Source: Formicarius rufipectus
Taxonomy: Eukaryota; Chordata; Aves; Passeriformes; Formicariidae
Direction: 5' to 3'
DNA length: 64,000 bases
NCBI GenBank assembly: GCA_013399695.1
Contig: VXAU01001099.1
Location: 3,086,525 to 3,150,524 of the forward strand
In this document: in pieces, positions 1-12,590 of the stretch
Layout of the letters: every line of letters starts with the position of its first letter
How positions within the stretch are numbered: position 1 is the first letter of the stretch
Translations under genes and position numbers: made by a program
The notes under the pieces: generated by a model
Database searches by the model: none
Told to the model about the DNA's origin: nothing
What the model saw: only the letters and a program-made list of their open reading frames with translations

Positions 1-735
1 CAAAAAACAAACAGACACCTTCAGTAAGATGAAATAAAACAAAAACATAAAAAGCAAACCATTTAATGGGAGCACAGGCTACTTCAATAAATCTAGTTAT
101 TTGATAAGCAGACCGCCACTGTCAGCCTTTCATCATCTGTGAAAATGCATGATGGAGCTTCTCTGTTTGCTTATAATTTCAGACCTTCCCTTTCTGATTT
201 ACATTAGCACTTTGCTCCAGTGCCTCTAAGGATATGGATTGCTAGCAATCAGCCAGATTCCACCTTTCAGGAAGAGTCTAAACACTGACAACGCAGGCAT
301 GGCTCAGTGGTGTATACATATGGCACGCAGACTGGGTAGTTCAAGGCTGTTAAATGTTCTTCCTCTTCTGAGTTTGCCTAAAGGGAAGGAAAAGGGCTCC
401 TGCTGAGAGTGTATGTACATAAAGCTGTAACAAACATTTAATTTTAGCTGTTCTGAAACAGAATTAGTCTGTGCATTTTGCACTGCCAGTTCCTACTGCA
501 GCTGCTCAAAAGAGGTGGCTTTGGAGGGCTATTAATTCCCGTATTAATGGTCAGCCTCCCCCACACTGGTGAAATATAGGCTCCCAAGTGTGTTTCCATC
601 TTGCTTTTCCACATTTCTTTCAATTCTTCCATTATAAGCAGATAAAGTCATTTGGCTGAAAAGGACCTCAGTCCAACACAGGCTCACAATTCTTTATCTA
701 GCTTTATGATTCAACTACGCAATTTTCCTTCTATG

Positions 736-800
736 AAAAAAAAAAAAAAAAAAAAGGCATGTTAGAAGAAAAAGAAAAAAAAAAAGAAAAAGTTAAAAAA
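736..800 (+). repeat. A-rich low-complexity tract (A20 plus A/G run)
   Basis: An uninterrupted run of 20 A (736-755) is followed by a purine run of A with single G interruptions up to about 800. It could be the decayed tail of a retroposed sequence on the plus strand, but the upstream bases match no element I recognise. Simple slippage growth explains it equally well. Confidence 0.85.
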
Positions 801-1641
801 CCGCCCGAGAAAATAATTTTAAATGTACAGCAAGTTCGAGGGAAACTGCTGAAATGGCTACATCCTGTGTGCACTGTTTGTTTGTGCTGAACCAGTTAGC
901 AGCAAAAGGCTCAGATAAGATTTTTAAACTAGGCTGGTGAAAAATGTTCCACTCCCCAGCAGAGCTGATTTGAAAGGATTATTTCTCTCCTACACTTTGA
1001 GAGGGCACTGCTGCCAGATGTCAGGAATACAAAAGCACTTTATCCAAATCATAAGGTATCATATGAAATCATGTTTACCTTATAGACCATGCAGCCTCTT
1101 TCTGTCCTTCTGCTGAAGTTTAGGTACTAAACTTAGAGGTACTACTGGAGCAGCCCCAAAAAACTCCATGGAGATTTGAAACTGCTTGAACTGGAGCAAA
1201 GCAGAAGTTACTCCATCAAAATCAGCTCTTCAGCACTGAAGTTCATCTCATTTATGCTGGCTAAGGATCTAACTCTACTATCTACAGATTGAAAGATGCT
1301 AAAAAAGGGCTGTTTCTATATGCTTTACCAAATATAAAACATGTGATTGAAATGTAGGCAGAGATTTATCGCACCCTACTTTATCCACCTGAAAGCTGGG
1401 CTAGGACAGGCAGCAAGGCACTCTGTTCGCCAGCAGGAGATCAGCAGTCCCAAAGGTCAGCTCTTGTCACCCGTGGGAGGGCCCTTCTGTTGGGTCACCC
1501 TCTGAAGATGCTTCTCTCCTTCCCCCATTACACAACACAAGTGGATTATGACAGATTGCCGCAATCAATCAGTAGTAACAAAATGACAGGTATGCAAAAT
1601 CCTGAACCTCCTCTTTTTTCCCCCACTATTTTTGTGTCAGC

Positions 1642-1684
1642 GTGAATCCACTGACTTCCACAAGGTTATTCAGACTCAAATCCA
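1642..1684. repeat. Possible old palindromic sauropsid repeat (copy 1)
   Basis: The core CCACTGACTTCC followed by a TTATTCAGA-like stretch resembles a dispersed reptile/bird repeat that I recall as 'CCATTGACTTCAATGG', then 'GTTACTC' and 'GATTTACACC'. I know the pattern but cannot give a family name. This is the most degraded of six candidate copies in the window and could be a chance match. Confidence 0.35.
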
Positions 1685-2379
1685 TCTAGTCATAGTACTC
1701 TCCACAAAGTCATGTTCACCTGGACTGAAAGCTGCTGAGGACACTGATTTCAGCTGTTCTAACTTCTTCACAAAAGGTGCTCAAAAAGCAAGAGACTCAA
1801 GGATCATCCTTTACATGAGGCTTTGCATTCTTTCCATCCAGGTTTTACTTCAACAAGAAGTTTGGTTTGACACAAAACAGCTCTACCACGAAACAACTGA
1901 GAAATATAAATTGCTGCAACAGCCCCTCACCACAGGATGAGCTACCCTGCATATGGAGCAAAAGTAGATACTGTTCATACTTCACTGCATCACTTACAGT
2001 GAATTTTGCTGAAGTTTTTGAGAGTTAATAAACAAACTGTCTACTTCTCTTTCAGTCTTCAACAGTGTCAAGGCAGTATAGAGAGATGTACAGAAACAGT
2101 ATCTGATCTAAAGCTAGAAACTAAAGCGCTTATTTCCCTTCATCTGGTGAAGAATCCAGTAAGCCTCTTAGGCACATACTTGAAACCACTGTAAGGACAG
2201 TATAACCCTTACCAGAATTGGAGGATCAGGAAGAAAGCAAGAAACAAAGAGGAAAACAAGTTCTTAAATAGAGCATGCCTGGAGAAATCTCTAATCAAAG
2301 CTGATGCATAGTGTAAGTCCCTTAGCAGGCTCTGCAGCACTGACTAGCAGGAGGGAACTGCCTCCTTCATAGATGGAAC

Positions 2380-2490
2380 AGCCTGGGACTGTGCCTGTTC
2401 TTGACTCAGCTGGGGCTGTGATTCCACCTTTGAGCACCTCTCTCTTCCCCATCTGCAAAATGGTGATAACTCCTTATGAATAAAATTCAG
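2380..2490 (+). repeat. Possible MIR-type SINE fragment
   Basis: The segment at 2434-2475 reads CACCTCTCTCTTCCCC then ATCTGCAAAATGGTGATAA. This follows the central part of MIR-type SINEs, where a CTCTGTGCCTCAGTTTCC-like block leads into ATCTGTAAAATGGGGATAA. The preceding CORE region is only weakly similar. MIR-type SINEs are very old and common to amniotes. Only the 3' half is convincing. Confidence 0.5.
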
Positions 2491-3014
2491 TAGATGGGAG
2501 CTAAGCCTTATCCTCCATGTCTTCAGGCACACAATACTCCAGGGAAATCAGGATGGGTTTTCCCAGCCAAAAGGTTAGAGGACAGAGCCCAAAGTTGTGG
2601 TACAAATCCTGCATAGGAAGGGAGAGGTGACCCAAGAGCAGTGCCCTTCACGTATCTCCAGAGTGGCACAAAGTAATTCCCAAGTTTATTGTTGCAAGGC
2701 AAAGATGAGATATATTGCTCCTCTAGAAGCACAGACATTTCATCAGAGGACATCAAGACAAGTTTTGCCTTTGTTTTCCCCTTCATAACTTAAAAAGCCA
2801 TCCCCCAAGTAAACAAATTCCCCTCAAACAGGCTGCTTCCACCTGGAGCCAGCCTCTGCAGCAGCTATCATTATGCTCCGATATGGTAAATGTCTTCTCT
2901 TCACTTCCCCCTCCTCTCCCCTTTCCTACCTGGGGAATTCAGCTGCTTGCAGAAAAACTTGAAAAGAGAAAAAAGGAATAAAAAGTTGGCTTGCACAGAC
3001 CAGAAATAAGAACT

Positions 3015-3035
3015 AAAAAAAAAAAAAAAAAAAAA
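3015..3035 (+). repeat. A21 tract
   Basis: There are 21 consecutive A. No target-site duplication or recognisable retroelement body is seen next to it. It is probably a simple mononucleotide repeat and likely length-variable. Confidence 0.9.
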
Positions 3036-3713
3036 GTGAAACTGTACACCTTGTCCCCAGTGGCTCTGGGACTTGGAGCTAAACCAAGGCCATGAAACCA
3101 GAATATTGCTCTTTGTTAACAATAAATTAATAAAAAAAGGACAACTCACTCTTATCCTTCGGGAAATGTTTTTTAAGGAGGAAGAAATTCCCTGTGGAGT
3201 TTATTATGTGTAAAAGGGATGCGTGCCTTCTAGGGAAAAGCAGTGGGGGTATTTTTTTTCCCTTGGTGGTTTCTATCCTGTATTTCTATCAGTCTTTTAT
3301 TCATTTTGCAAGTCTCACTCCCCTCCCTTCTGTAATAAGTGAAGCCACACAAAGGAACATGCAGGTAGTTCAGCCACTCAAAACTACACAGTATCTCTTC
3401 TCCTATATAAACGATCAGTGTGTGGCCCGGGTTTCATTTGCAACTGTAAATGAAACAGGACTACAACTGTGTTCATAATCCCCCTTAATTGAATTTCTGT
3501 GACAAAATCCAGACAAAATTATTACCCTCAAGTTAACAGTGTGTGTGAAGTAGCCAAGGGTTCATGGGAAGCTTTAAAACAAATGCAGGACAAAATTGGA
3601 TAGCACGAAGTGGTAATTTGGTGTTGGTACCATTTGTTTGAAACGGGGAGGTTTCCCTAGAGGAACAAGGTCACTTTTATACTAGAGACAGGCCAGGAAT
3701 TCAACACATGCTT

Positions 3714-3743
3714 AAAAAAAAAAAAAAAAAAAAAGGGGGAAAN
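3714..3743 (+). repeat. A21 tract followed by a G run and an unresolved base
   Basis: A run of 21 A (3714-3734) is followed by five G, three A/G bases and a single N at 3743. The N is the only ambiguous base in the window. It lies just after the homopolymer, where sequencing slippage is expected, so it is best read as a base-calling or assembly uncertainty rather than biology. Confidence 0.9.
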
Positions 3744-6700
3744 ATTAAATAAGAAGCAGAAGAGCTTGGATATAAACCAGCACATACTACTCACATCACA
3801 GCTACTGGAAGGAGGTGTTGGGCTGTCCTGGCTTTTTGAAGGGCAGCATCATTCACAACTTGGTGTGGCTAATGGGAGAGTTTCACAAACCCAGAAGGAC
3901 TCAAAGCAGCTGTTTGGTTTGTGAAGTTCACACCCCAATGAAAGGGGTATCTCCTTTAAAGTCCTCATGTAATAATTTCCTTCAATTAGATCACCAGTTA
4001 TATGGTAAATATGTGGAACCTTAGTAATGATGTCAGACTGCTGGTAAAATATCTAGACCTGCTTTTAAAATGTGAGAACCACTGCTAAATGGAAGCAGGG
4101 GTACAAAAAGGGCACTGTCCTGCAGGGCACTCCCATCACTTGTGGAAGATGAGAATTAAAGCCTTTCCCATTACCCAGATTTAGTGCTTGTTTTTCTTTC
4201 AGATGACACAGATGTTTTCTTTAAGGATTGGGCAAAGCTGATGTGAACAGAGATGTCTGTTTGCAACAGCTAATTTTCTGTGTCATATACCAATGTACTT
4301 GGATGGACACCTTATTTTACCCCTAAGTATCATGGTTTAGTCCTCTATGTATCATCTGGTAATCACAGCAAACTAGCAAAGCTATTAGAGACTCTTATGC
4401 TTCAGTTTACAGAGTTGATCAGAGCAGAGAAAACCATGTCATTCCAAGGCAATGCCTGCCTGGGTTACCACCCCACATTCTCAAGAGAAGTTAATAAATA
4501 TCCTTTGCATTTGAAGCAGAAGGCAAAGCTGCAAGGGAATGGGGAAGGCTGATGTAATGGAGATTGAAATCCCGTAGTTCTCAGCACGCACCCATGCCTT
4601 GTGTGCTACCCGGTCCTCTTGCAGGCAGAGTTGATGGAAATTTGGGGGTAGAGGAGGGCCTCATGTTAAAATTCTCTCCATGTGAAATATTGCTAGAGGT
4701 GATTAAATGAGAAATACCGTTCAGAGACAGGCAGGCTGAGACCAGAACTCATTTCTACAGAGCTCCTTGCCGCTACAGGACAGTGGGTCTCTGTCCCCAC
4801 CTTCAACAAGGCAAAGCCAGTGTAATGAGGGACCTCAGAAGATCTTCCAGGAGATACCCAGGGATACAGTGGGATAACAACCAGGTGCTACTGCCTTCTT
4901 CAGTGTCTCTGCTGCACCAAATGTTTCAGCAGTTGCATTAACATCTGGCTTTGAGAGATTGCTCATTAGCCCTTGGGTCCTGTGCCACTTTAAGTAACCT
5001 TTTAAGAACAACTTTTTATAGCTTGTGTGCTCTGTTTTTCCTCAGGCCACAAGTTAAACACACTGAACTCTGGGGCAAAAAATAAAGAACAGAAATAAAT
5101 AGATGCATATGCACATGTCTACAATCCCCCCCTACACACACATACACAATCAGGGCCAGAGATGAATGTTTTCAGGAAAAGGTATGAGGGCACAAATTTA
5201 TCACAGTTCTTTGTCATTGGTAGGAAAGGAAAGAAAAAGGAACATTTAAAATGGTGATGAAATGTTTCAAGAAAAACCACTGTGTTTTTAGGTACTTGTA
5301 AAATCCATTGGCAATGACTTTTCTGGTTAATTGGTTTCATCCTATTAAACTAAAAACCCATTTGTAAATTCCAGACATATTCAAGTATAAGTCCAATTTC
5401 TTCATCAAAAGCCAATACGCCATTTCAAAGAAGAAAATTAAGCAATGCGAACCAGTTTCCATTAGCCTGAAAGAACAACACTTGGGAGAGGGAAGAGAAA
5501 TGGTTTGAGTGCTTGGCTTCTCTAAAAGGTACTTTGGAAAAACCGTATTACTCATTTACCCCAAAACTGCAGTCTTCTTCCTCCCTGGCCCTGTGAAAAG
5601 GGATGAGTATTTTGGTCCAATTAGGTAGTGATTTGTAAACCAACATTCTGCTGTCTCTCCTTGCACTTGTTATGTTCAACTTTTTCCCCTTTATTAGACC
5701 ACTCTTCTTGTCATTAAAGACTCCCTCTCTCTCACTTGCCAAAGAACTGCCAACGGGGTCCTGATTTTAAAGAATAGACTCAGCTTTACCAGTGGAAAAG
5801 GGCCTCTAATGTACCATGGACACAGCACAGTGAGGCATAGTAATTTCCCTGTGTTAATGATGCTACTTCACAATGATCAGGAAAACAAAAATCTTTAATA
5901 GCTAAATGACATCCAACCCTTCTGCAGCCTGCTGAATTCAAAATTAGTGAAAGAAAAACCCAACATCCTTTAAGAGATGAGCTAAAAGTGGTGGCAATGT
6001 TCTTTTATTCCCCCAAATTCCTGATCTATATTGAATCACTAAAATGGGTGATTTGGTGCAGGAAGCAGGACAGAAAAAACAAACCAGGTGTTTCAAAATA
6101 TTTTAGGAGCTTAAAAGCATGGGATATTAGTGGAGAAAAATTAATGAACATATACGTAAATATTTTTGGACATACTATACACCTGCACGATTTTGTGTAA
6201 AATGCCACTGTAAAGCAGGACTAAAGTATAATTATTTATTTTCTCTCTTTTTTTTTTTTTTTCAGGTGAAAAGAGGAAGTCATTACTGTGGCAAAAGACA
6301 GAGGGGGAGTCTGCATGTGCCATTGGTTACTTCTGAAGATGCTCCAGTTCCACAAAGCACTGAGCTCTGGAGAGCTAAATCAACTCCAAGAAATGTCTTC
6401 AACCACAGTCCTCATCAGAAAGCTTTTCCCTTCTTCCAGCTGGGTTCCCTAGGCTGCCTGGCCAGGCAAAATACTGATTGCTTTGGCCAGTCAAAATGTC
6501 TTTGCTTTCAAAGTCGACCTTCAAATAGAGCACACTAAGCTACTCAGTGGGAGAAATTCTGCATTCATATTGGGCCAAATGTAACAGGCAGAACAGCACT
6601 GGCTTTGATGACATTATTTGGAGTGCACCAGAAGGAATCAAGGATCAGAAGCCATCATATGGTTCATGTTTGGTAATCCTTTGGCACTATCAAAAAGATG

Positions 6701-6974
6701 GAGAATAGACTTAAACATAGGTTTATGGAAAAAAAAGATGAACAATATTTACAATAGTGCTTACACAAGAAAAGGTTTCTGTGATATTTTCCAAAGGCAG
6801 AGAGTGATTTGTCAGCCAGTTGCAGTTCTGTAGATTTTGTAGCCATATGATTGGCACACTTTACATGTTCTGTGTCCAAAATTTTCTGGTATGGCTTTGG
6901 AAAAAGGAGCAGTACTTGGATTCAAGAGGGCTACAGAAGGCAGAACTGCCGAGAATTTAGGACCAAGTCATTTC

Positions 6975-7185
6975 AATCACAGAATGACAGAATCATTATG
7001 TTGGACCTCTAAGGTCATTGAGTCCAACATTTGACCAATCTCCAATTTGTCAACTAGAGCATGGCACTGAGTTGTTTCTTGAAGACTTCCAGGGGTGGTT
7101 ACTCCAAAACTTCCTTGGGCAGTCAATTCCAATGCAACACTTGTCCAGACATTCTTCAGTTCATGATGTTCAACACTTGAAAAAT
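6975..7185 (-). mobile_element. CR1 LINE, 5'-truncated 3' end
   Basis: Read on the plus strand, this begins with the inverse of the CR1 tail repeat (ATCACAGAATGACAGAATCAT), then GTTGGACCTCTAAGGTCATTG, AGTCCAAC, and a stretch near 7082-7130 close to 'GAAGACTTCCAGGGGTGG..ACTCC..CTTCC.TGGGCAG..ATTCCAATGC'. These are the landmarks of the reverse complement of avian CR1 3' ends, so the element lies on the minus strand with its 3' end at about 6975. Only about 210 bases remain, with no reverse-transcriptase coding. Short 5'-truncated copies are the usual state of CR1. The divergence visible against the recalled consensus points to an old, inactive insertion. Confidence 0.9.
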
Positions 7186-8684
7186 CCTGAGTAAGTCTCT
7201 ATTGCAATTATGTGACAGCTTTTGCTGTGGAGTGCTTAGAGTGCTGTTTGGGTTTTTTTTAAGGTTTATTTACTGTAGTTGATTGCCTTATTGTCTTATG
7301 AAATGATGTGTTTACCACAGGAAAAGTTTGCCAACCCAGGTTGAAAATAATCACCTAAATTCTCTAAATACCTGTTCATTCAATGTGGAGTAGCGCTCAA
7401 GGGGAATACTAAAATCTTCAAGACAAATGCTACACTCCACATATTGAATATTTTCCAAAATGTTGTATTATTAAGCCTTTCTCTATGAAGATGTGTGTTC
7501 CAATGGCTGGCTCAACATCTGATTTGCAGAAAATGTGGCTATGGCACTAGCAACCAGACTTTGGGAGAGACATAAGCAAAGCAGCATTTTGATATCCCTT
7601 AAATATCAAACAATTTACTGTAATTTTAAATATTAACATTTTCTGAATGAATAGTTTGATACCTTTCATCCTGAGTTCTGCAGACCTTGCCAAGTTGAGA
7701 CCATGATACTTATAAGCAATTTATCAGCAAAACCACGGCTGACTCTTCAGTGGCCTGATATTTGGACCTGTCCAGGCAACCTCACTGTGAAGCCAAGGAG
7801 CCAAGGAAAGACTCCCAGATGTGACCCAGCACAAGTGCTTCTCCAGTGAGGCATTCAATCTCCCCCCAGGCTGTTCTCAAAGCTGCTTGGTGGTGTGAAA
7901 AGGCCATGTTGCCTTCCAGAGGTTGAAGGCAAAATAAGTCTCATCCCTGGGGCAAAACTCACAACTCCAGCAGAACTAGCAGAGAGGCTTTTCCAGACAC
8001 TGAGTGTCTCAGATGGGCCAGGGCAGGAAACCAATCTCAGTGCCAGCAATGCACAGCCACTCCCACATCCAGCCAAGCAAGCACAGTACCATCCCCTCCT
8101 TTGGGGCAGCAGAAGCAGTGGAAGCAAACCCAGAGGCAGAGACAAAGCAGGTTCACAGCCCAGGGACATGTTCTGCTGAGGGCAGGGAGATCCCTGTGCT
8201 CAAAGCCTTGAGCTCCTCAGTGACTGCATCACCACGCGCTTGATGACGCAGCCACTCCCTCCTCTGCCCTTTCTAAAGCATCAGAAACACACCAAAAGTT
8301 GGGGGAACAGAAAGGACGGAGGCCCTCACACAGCACAGTTTCTTCTGCCGGTGCCTCTCTTGATATCAAACTGCTTGTACGAACAGAACTGCTCAGGTAC
8401 AGGGTTGCCAACACCAGGACTTGACACAAGGTGCCTGTCATGGCAACTTAAGCAACAACCTAGATTTTGCAAGATGAGTGCACAGATGACATCATTAGAT
8501 CTATTAATTCTAAAATAGTGATATCTCTTTTGCTTGGTACTTTCCAAGCAGATGTAGCCACCAGGGTGTGCATCCATTAAGTGCAAACCACAGTTCCTAA
8601 CACTCTTTTTGGTTCCTCACCTTCCTTTCACTGTCCATTTCCCTTGAGCTCTTTCTCTCTTGATCTCCTTGAGAAAAATGGCCT

Positions 8685-8830
8685 CTTTTATTGATTAAAT
8701 TACAAATTCCCATTCTGGATGATTGAGTTATATGATAACACCTGATGAAAGGCAATTGAAATAAATGGAAAAATTAGCACTCTCTTTATTACAAAAGGTT
8801 TGGATGTTGAGGAGCTGACTGAATTAAATG
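8685..8830. promoter_or_regulatory. Candidate conserved non-coding block (weak)
   Basis: This dense AT-rich, low-repeat stretch contains TTTATTGATTAAATTACAAA, GATGATTGAG and AGGCAATTGAAATAAATGG. Such ATTA/TAAT and AATTG clusters are common in vertebrate developmental enhancers that bind homeodomain factors. The call rests on composition only. AT-rich neutral DNA produces such motifs by chance. Confidence 0.25.
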
Positions 8831-9104
8831 GGGATTGAGCAGATCTAAGAGAATTGATTAGGAAAAACAGTGCAGAATTCAGAAAGGAGATACCAAAATT
8901 AGAAGCTAACTAATTCACCTTAGAAAAAGATGGAAAAGTTGAGGAAGAGAAGGAAACTAATTTTTTCACGCATTCAAATCCAGGAATTGCACAAAAGCTT
9001 ACCTCTGTGATAAGACTCCTCAGATACTGAACTCTGATATCAAGCTACCGAAGGCCAACAAATACGTGATCAGGTCAACAGTCCCTTGGGTTCATTTGCT
9101 GAGC

Positions 9105-9300
9105 TTCTAGTAGGCATTTTAATTAGTGATATCACATGCAAAGTAAGGCTCTTGGCCTTTGTTCTGTGCCAATTTGCTTGCCAACTTTTGGTAATGTATC
9201 ATTGCATTTTATTCACTGATAATCTACACTAATGAGGTATTTTTATTTCTGTCTGCTTGTGGCATTGCCTGCAATACTGACAGATGTCTTGGGCTTTCTT
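9105..9300. promoter_or_regulatory. Candidate conserved non-coding block (weak)
   Basis: The block contains GCATTTTAATTAGTGATATC (a TAATTAG homeodomain core) directly followed by CACATGCAAAG, which carries ATGCAAA, the octamer core used by POU factors. Farther on are CACTGATAATC and CACTAATGAGG. Homeodomain and POU cores this close together are suggestive of a neural or developmental enhancer. No conservation data are available here. Confidence 0.28.
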
Positions 9301-12062
9301 CCTGCAGACTAAGCAACTATTATTGGAGTTCTTAAATTAAACAAGCCAATAAAGCAAAGCATCTAAAATGGCATGATTCACTTTAAAACCATGTCATCTT
9401 CCAGTCACCTCCTTGCAAGGTAGATAAAGTCTAATAAAAATGAGTTCTAGCAAAGCTCTGGAAAGAGTGTAAACACAGCTCTCAGAGAAGGGTTGCAAAC
9501 ATGGTATTATTTACTTACAGTTTCTGCATTACTGAAGTGTCATATTCGAAGTCACGCTCCAGGGAGAATCCTTAGTGACCTGTGGAAATATCAGAAAACA
9601 AGTCTTCAATGGATATTTCTATCTACATCTTCTATCTGATGGGAAAGAATTCTGACATTATTTGGAAATGAAATGTAATGAAAATATTATTTAACCACAA
9701 AGCAGTGTAAAACTTTTCCTTCATGCTCATCTGAAGGTTGCTTCAAAACTTGCCTTAGCTGCAATCATTTGCTTTCTGAAAAAATCCTAGCCTACATTTA
9801 TGCTAGCAGCAAATGTTTGTAGAAACAATAAATATTTTAACACAATCAAACTCAGAAACTGTGCAGCCCTGTGTGACCTTTTCATAATCCTGAATGCTTC
9901 ATCCTCATAGAGGAAACAAGGAACCACTCTTGTCCCAGTTTCCAAGTGGGAGGTTTGCACCAGTGAGAAATGTGGGCTGTGAACACACATCTTATTCCTC
10001 ACTGCAGTGCTCTGTTTCAGGACATTCCTGTCCCCAGCACCCATTACCTGCCTCAGCATTCACCCCTGAATGAGTTCATTGCACCTTCCATTCTGACAGC
10101 AAAACTGCTGACAGATGCACTCAGGTTAGGGAAGACCTGTTTAAACTGTTCAAGTCCATCCAGGAACTGCAGGCAGATGAAGGTCTGTCAATGCAGCCTA
10201 CACGATTTGCTCCTGGTCTCACAGTGAGCCTGGCAGGGCAGAGAGCTAGCACACTAGCTGTGAGCCCATACCCCCCTCTGAAATACCAAAAGCAAAGCTC
10301 AGAATGAACAAAGCATGGTGCACACATTGACCATGGTAGTCTCTGCTTCCTGGAGCTCACCAGCAAGAGATCGAGGAGCTCAAAAATCTAGGCAGGGAAA
10401 AGACAGAGACAGCAAAAATCAGAGGCTGCTTCTGTACAATGGTTTGTGAACACAAATCCCACTCAGCCAGAAAGAAATGAATCATTGCAAAGGGATTCTG
10501 ACCCTGCTACCTATTATACTCAACAGACAATCTCACTGAAATAATTTATCTAGTTATTTACATGGCTTCCATTAGAGCAATGTCTGAGCATTCACAAACC
10601 AGATGGGTTTTTCCTCACTGTGTTCCTGAGAAGGAGCACATGCTGTTAACTCTGCATCATAGACAAGGAATAGAGACACTAAAAAGACAAAATCCTTTTT
10701 TTTCCCCAGGGAAACTGGTATCTGGTCTGCTGAAACTTTTGCCTGCCAGAGGGCTTCTGTAGGTGAAGGTGTTGCACTCAGGGATGAGCCATCAGACTTT
10801 AGCCATAAGTAGACTTCTTACCACTCTGGTAATTCTTTTTTTTGAACAGTGGCTTCTATATCATGTGAATTGGGAAAAGGGAAAAGAAAGAGTCAGAAAT
10901 AGGAAACTGAAAAAAAAAAATAAAGAAAAGCCATAATAAGTGTAGCACCATCTGAAAAAAACCAACCTGCAGAAACAGAGGAATCAGTCATGCAGTTCAC
11001 TGAGAGGACTAAAGCAATTGTTTTCTTTGAGAACCCTCATTCATCACATTTCCATAACCCTGAAAAGGCTCTCACAGTCTCATCTTTCAGCATATTAAGA
11101 CTAATACACATATGGACTCCCACGTTTTCTTCCTTCCTTCCTTCTCCTATCAGCGTTTCCTCAAGGAAGAAATCACAGGAAAGGCATGAAGATGTGAAAA
11201 TTTCTGCTGCTGTTCTGTCCGGGCTGAATCCTGAAGGTGGAACCACCAAAGAGCACCTGCCAAAAGGACTCAGCTTTTACTGGCAGCTGACTCCTGCTCT
11301 TTAAAATGGTTACAGTGGAAATGCTTCTTTGGTGATATCCCAGGAGGCAGCTCTGAGACCAGCATACCAGCTTGTAAGGCAACAAGATGCATCTGTTAGC
11401 TCAAACCTCCAGGACAGGAGGTAGTCTTTTCTAAAAAGTAAGCCACAGGGTCAGGACAAACTCTAGGTTTCATCACCAGAAGGATTTTGGTCTACACACT
11501 GTCTCTCTAAACACAGTAGCTCCCTTTTGGCCAAAGAATAGAGGATTCCCTGAACTCACCCTTTGATCTGCAAGAAACTGAGTCTTCTCCTGAAATTTTT
11601 TCTCAGATGTTTGAATTCCCTCTCTGGTTACAATATGAAACCTTTCCAATCTCTCCATTAAAGCAGTAGATAGACAGATGGGATAATCTTCATCTTTCAG
11701 GACACTGGAAGTTCATTTCACATTAATTTTAACAGGAATGCTCAGAGCACCTGCTGAGGTTAAGGGAACCAAAACTGTAGACTGTGCTCAGTCAAATCTA
11801 GGAGAATCCCAAGCCTGGTAATCCCTCCACAGTGCTGTCATCCATTTAAAAGAAGCAGGGTAACATAAGTAACATAATAAAATGGCCAAGGTTCCCACTC
11901 CACACACACCTTCAAATCCAAACTGTCTTAGTCAAAACCAGAGAATTCCAAATTAAAAAGGAAAAACTGCCCATCCTGAGCCATGGAGTCTGGCACTAGT
12001 GCAATAGCTGGCTCACATCCTCTGCAGAGGAGGAGAAAGTGGCATCTCCATTCTTCCCAAGG

Positions 12063-12590
12063 CTATGCCTGCATCTCCAGAGCTGTCAACTGAGCTCTGC
12101 TAAGTGGGATCCCCTGGCAGGGCATGACTGTCACCCTGTCACTGACTGCTGCCCAGCCCTGGATAAACCATGTTGCCTTCCTCTGACCATGCACAAGAGG
12201 AGTATGAAAATGGTCACAGTCATTTTTGAAAAATCTTCCAAGGACTGCACATAAAAAGCCCAGTGAGTGTTGTAGGAGCAGTGGAGCTGTACCAGAACCA
12301 TTACAGGGCCTAAATGTCTTCTCTTCAGCAATGGCTTTCATCCTCTCTTCACTGCCAGTCAGAGACAGGGAAGTGTCATTGCCCTTTTGTAGGCTATAAG
12401 AAACCCAAAACAGAAGATGATTAAACACCTCACCCAAGGTCCTTTGGGACACCCACATCTGCACAGTGAACTGATCCCAAAATGCCACAAGCCCAGTCCA
12501 CTGCCCTTCCCTCCAGCCCAGCCTAATTCTCTGAATTTCATGATGATTCAGAAGTCTATTTAAAGCCCCTACAGCTATGGGTGTGTGCAA
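12063..12590 (-). other. 175-codon open frame, judged non-coding
   Basis: This is the longest minus-strand open frame outside the CpG island. Its translation matches no family I recognise. Its middle third is the forward strand of a MIR-type SINE (12355-12508), so part of the apparent protein is translated SINE sequence. There is no CpG-rich promoter nearby, and no clear splice pair frames it. The open length is unusual but not decisive. I treat it as fortuitous. Confidence 0.6.
12355..12508 (-). repeat. MIR-type SINE, decayed
   Basis: On the minus strand the order of landmarks is ACTGGGCTTG, then a CACTG.GCAGATG-like part, AAGGACCTTGGGTGAGG, TTTAATCATCTTC, then TACAAAAGGGCAATGACACT and TCCCTGTCTCT. 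This follows the MIR layout: 'GACTGGGAGTC', 'TGTGACCTTGGGCAAG', 'TTAACCTCTCTG', 'TGTAAAATGGGGATAATGA', 'TTCCCTACCTCA'. The copy is old and internally diverged. It lies inside the 175-codon minus-strand open frame and explains part of it. Confidence 0.7.

Larger units (their letters stand above)
1..6974. other. Non-coding AT-rich DNA, no gene seen
   Basis: No open frame here exceeds about 100 codons and none resembles a known protein. The stretch is CpG-poor and AT-rich. It contains three long A-tracts, a possible MIR-type SINE at 2380-2490, a possible old palindromic repeat at 1642-1684 and one unresolved base at 3743. A T15 tract at 6248-6262 runs straight into CAG, which resembles a splice acceptor, but the open frame downstream (6266-6538) has no recognisable product. 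I see nothing else that can be supported. Confidence 0.75.
7186..12354. other. Non-coding DNA, no gene seen
   Basis: No frame looks coding. Paired overlapping frames at 7855-8243 are short and unrecognisable. Two TAAT-rich blocks near 8.7 and 9.2 kb are listed separately. A short TTCC repeat of about four units lies at 11129-11145. The stretch at 10140-10270 has faint MIR-like character but not enough to call. Confidence 0.7.

Noticed and set aside
6248..6538. T15 plus CAG as a splice acceptor for the 90-codon frame downstream
   Set aside because: No matching donor or family resemblance. T-tracts ending in CAG are frequent in this window (also 59261-59274).
10140..10270. Possible MIR-type SINE on the minus strand
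   Set aside because: Only a CTCACTGTGAGACCAGGAGC stretch resembles the core. The order and spacing of other landmarks do not hold.
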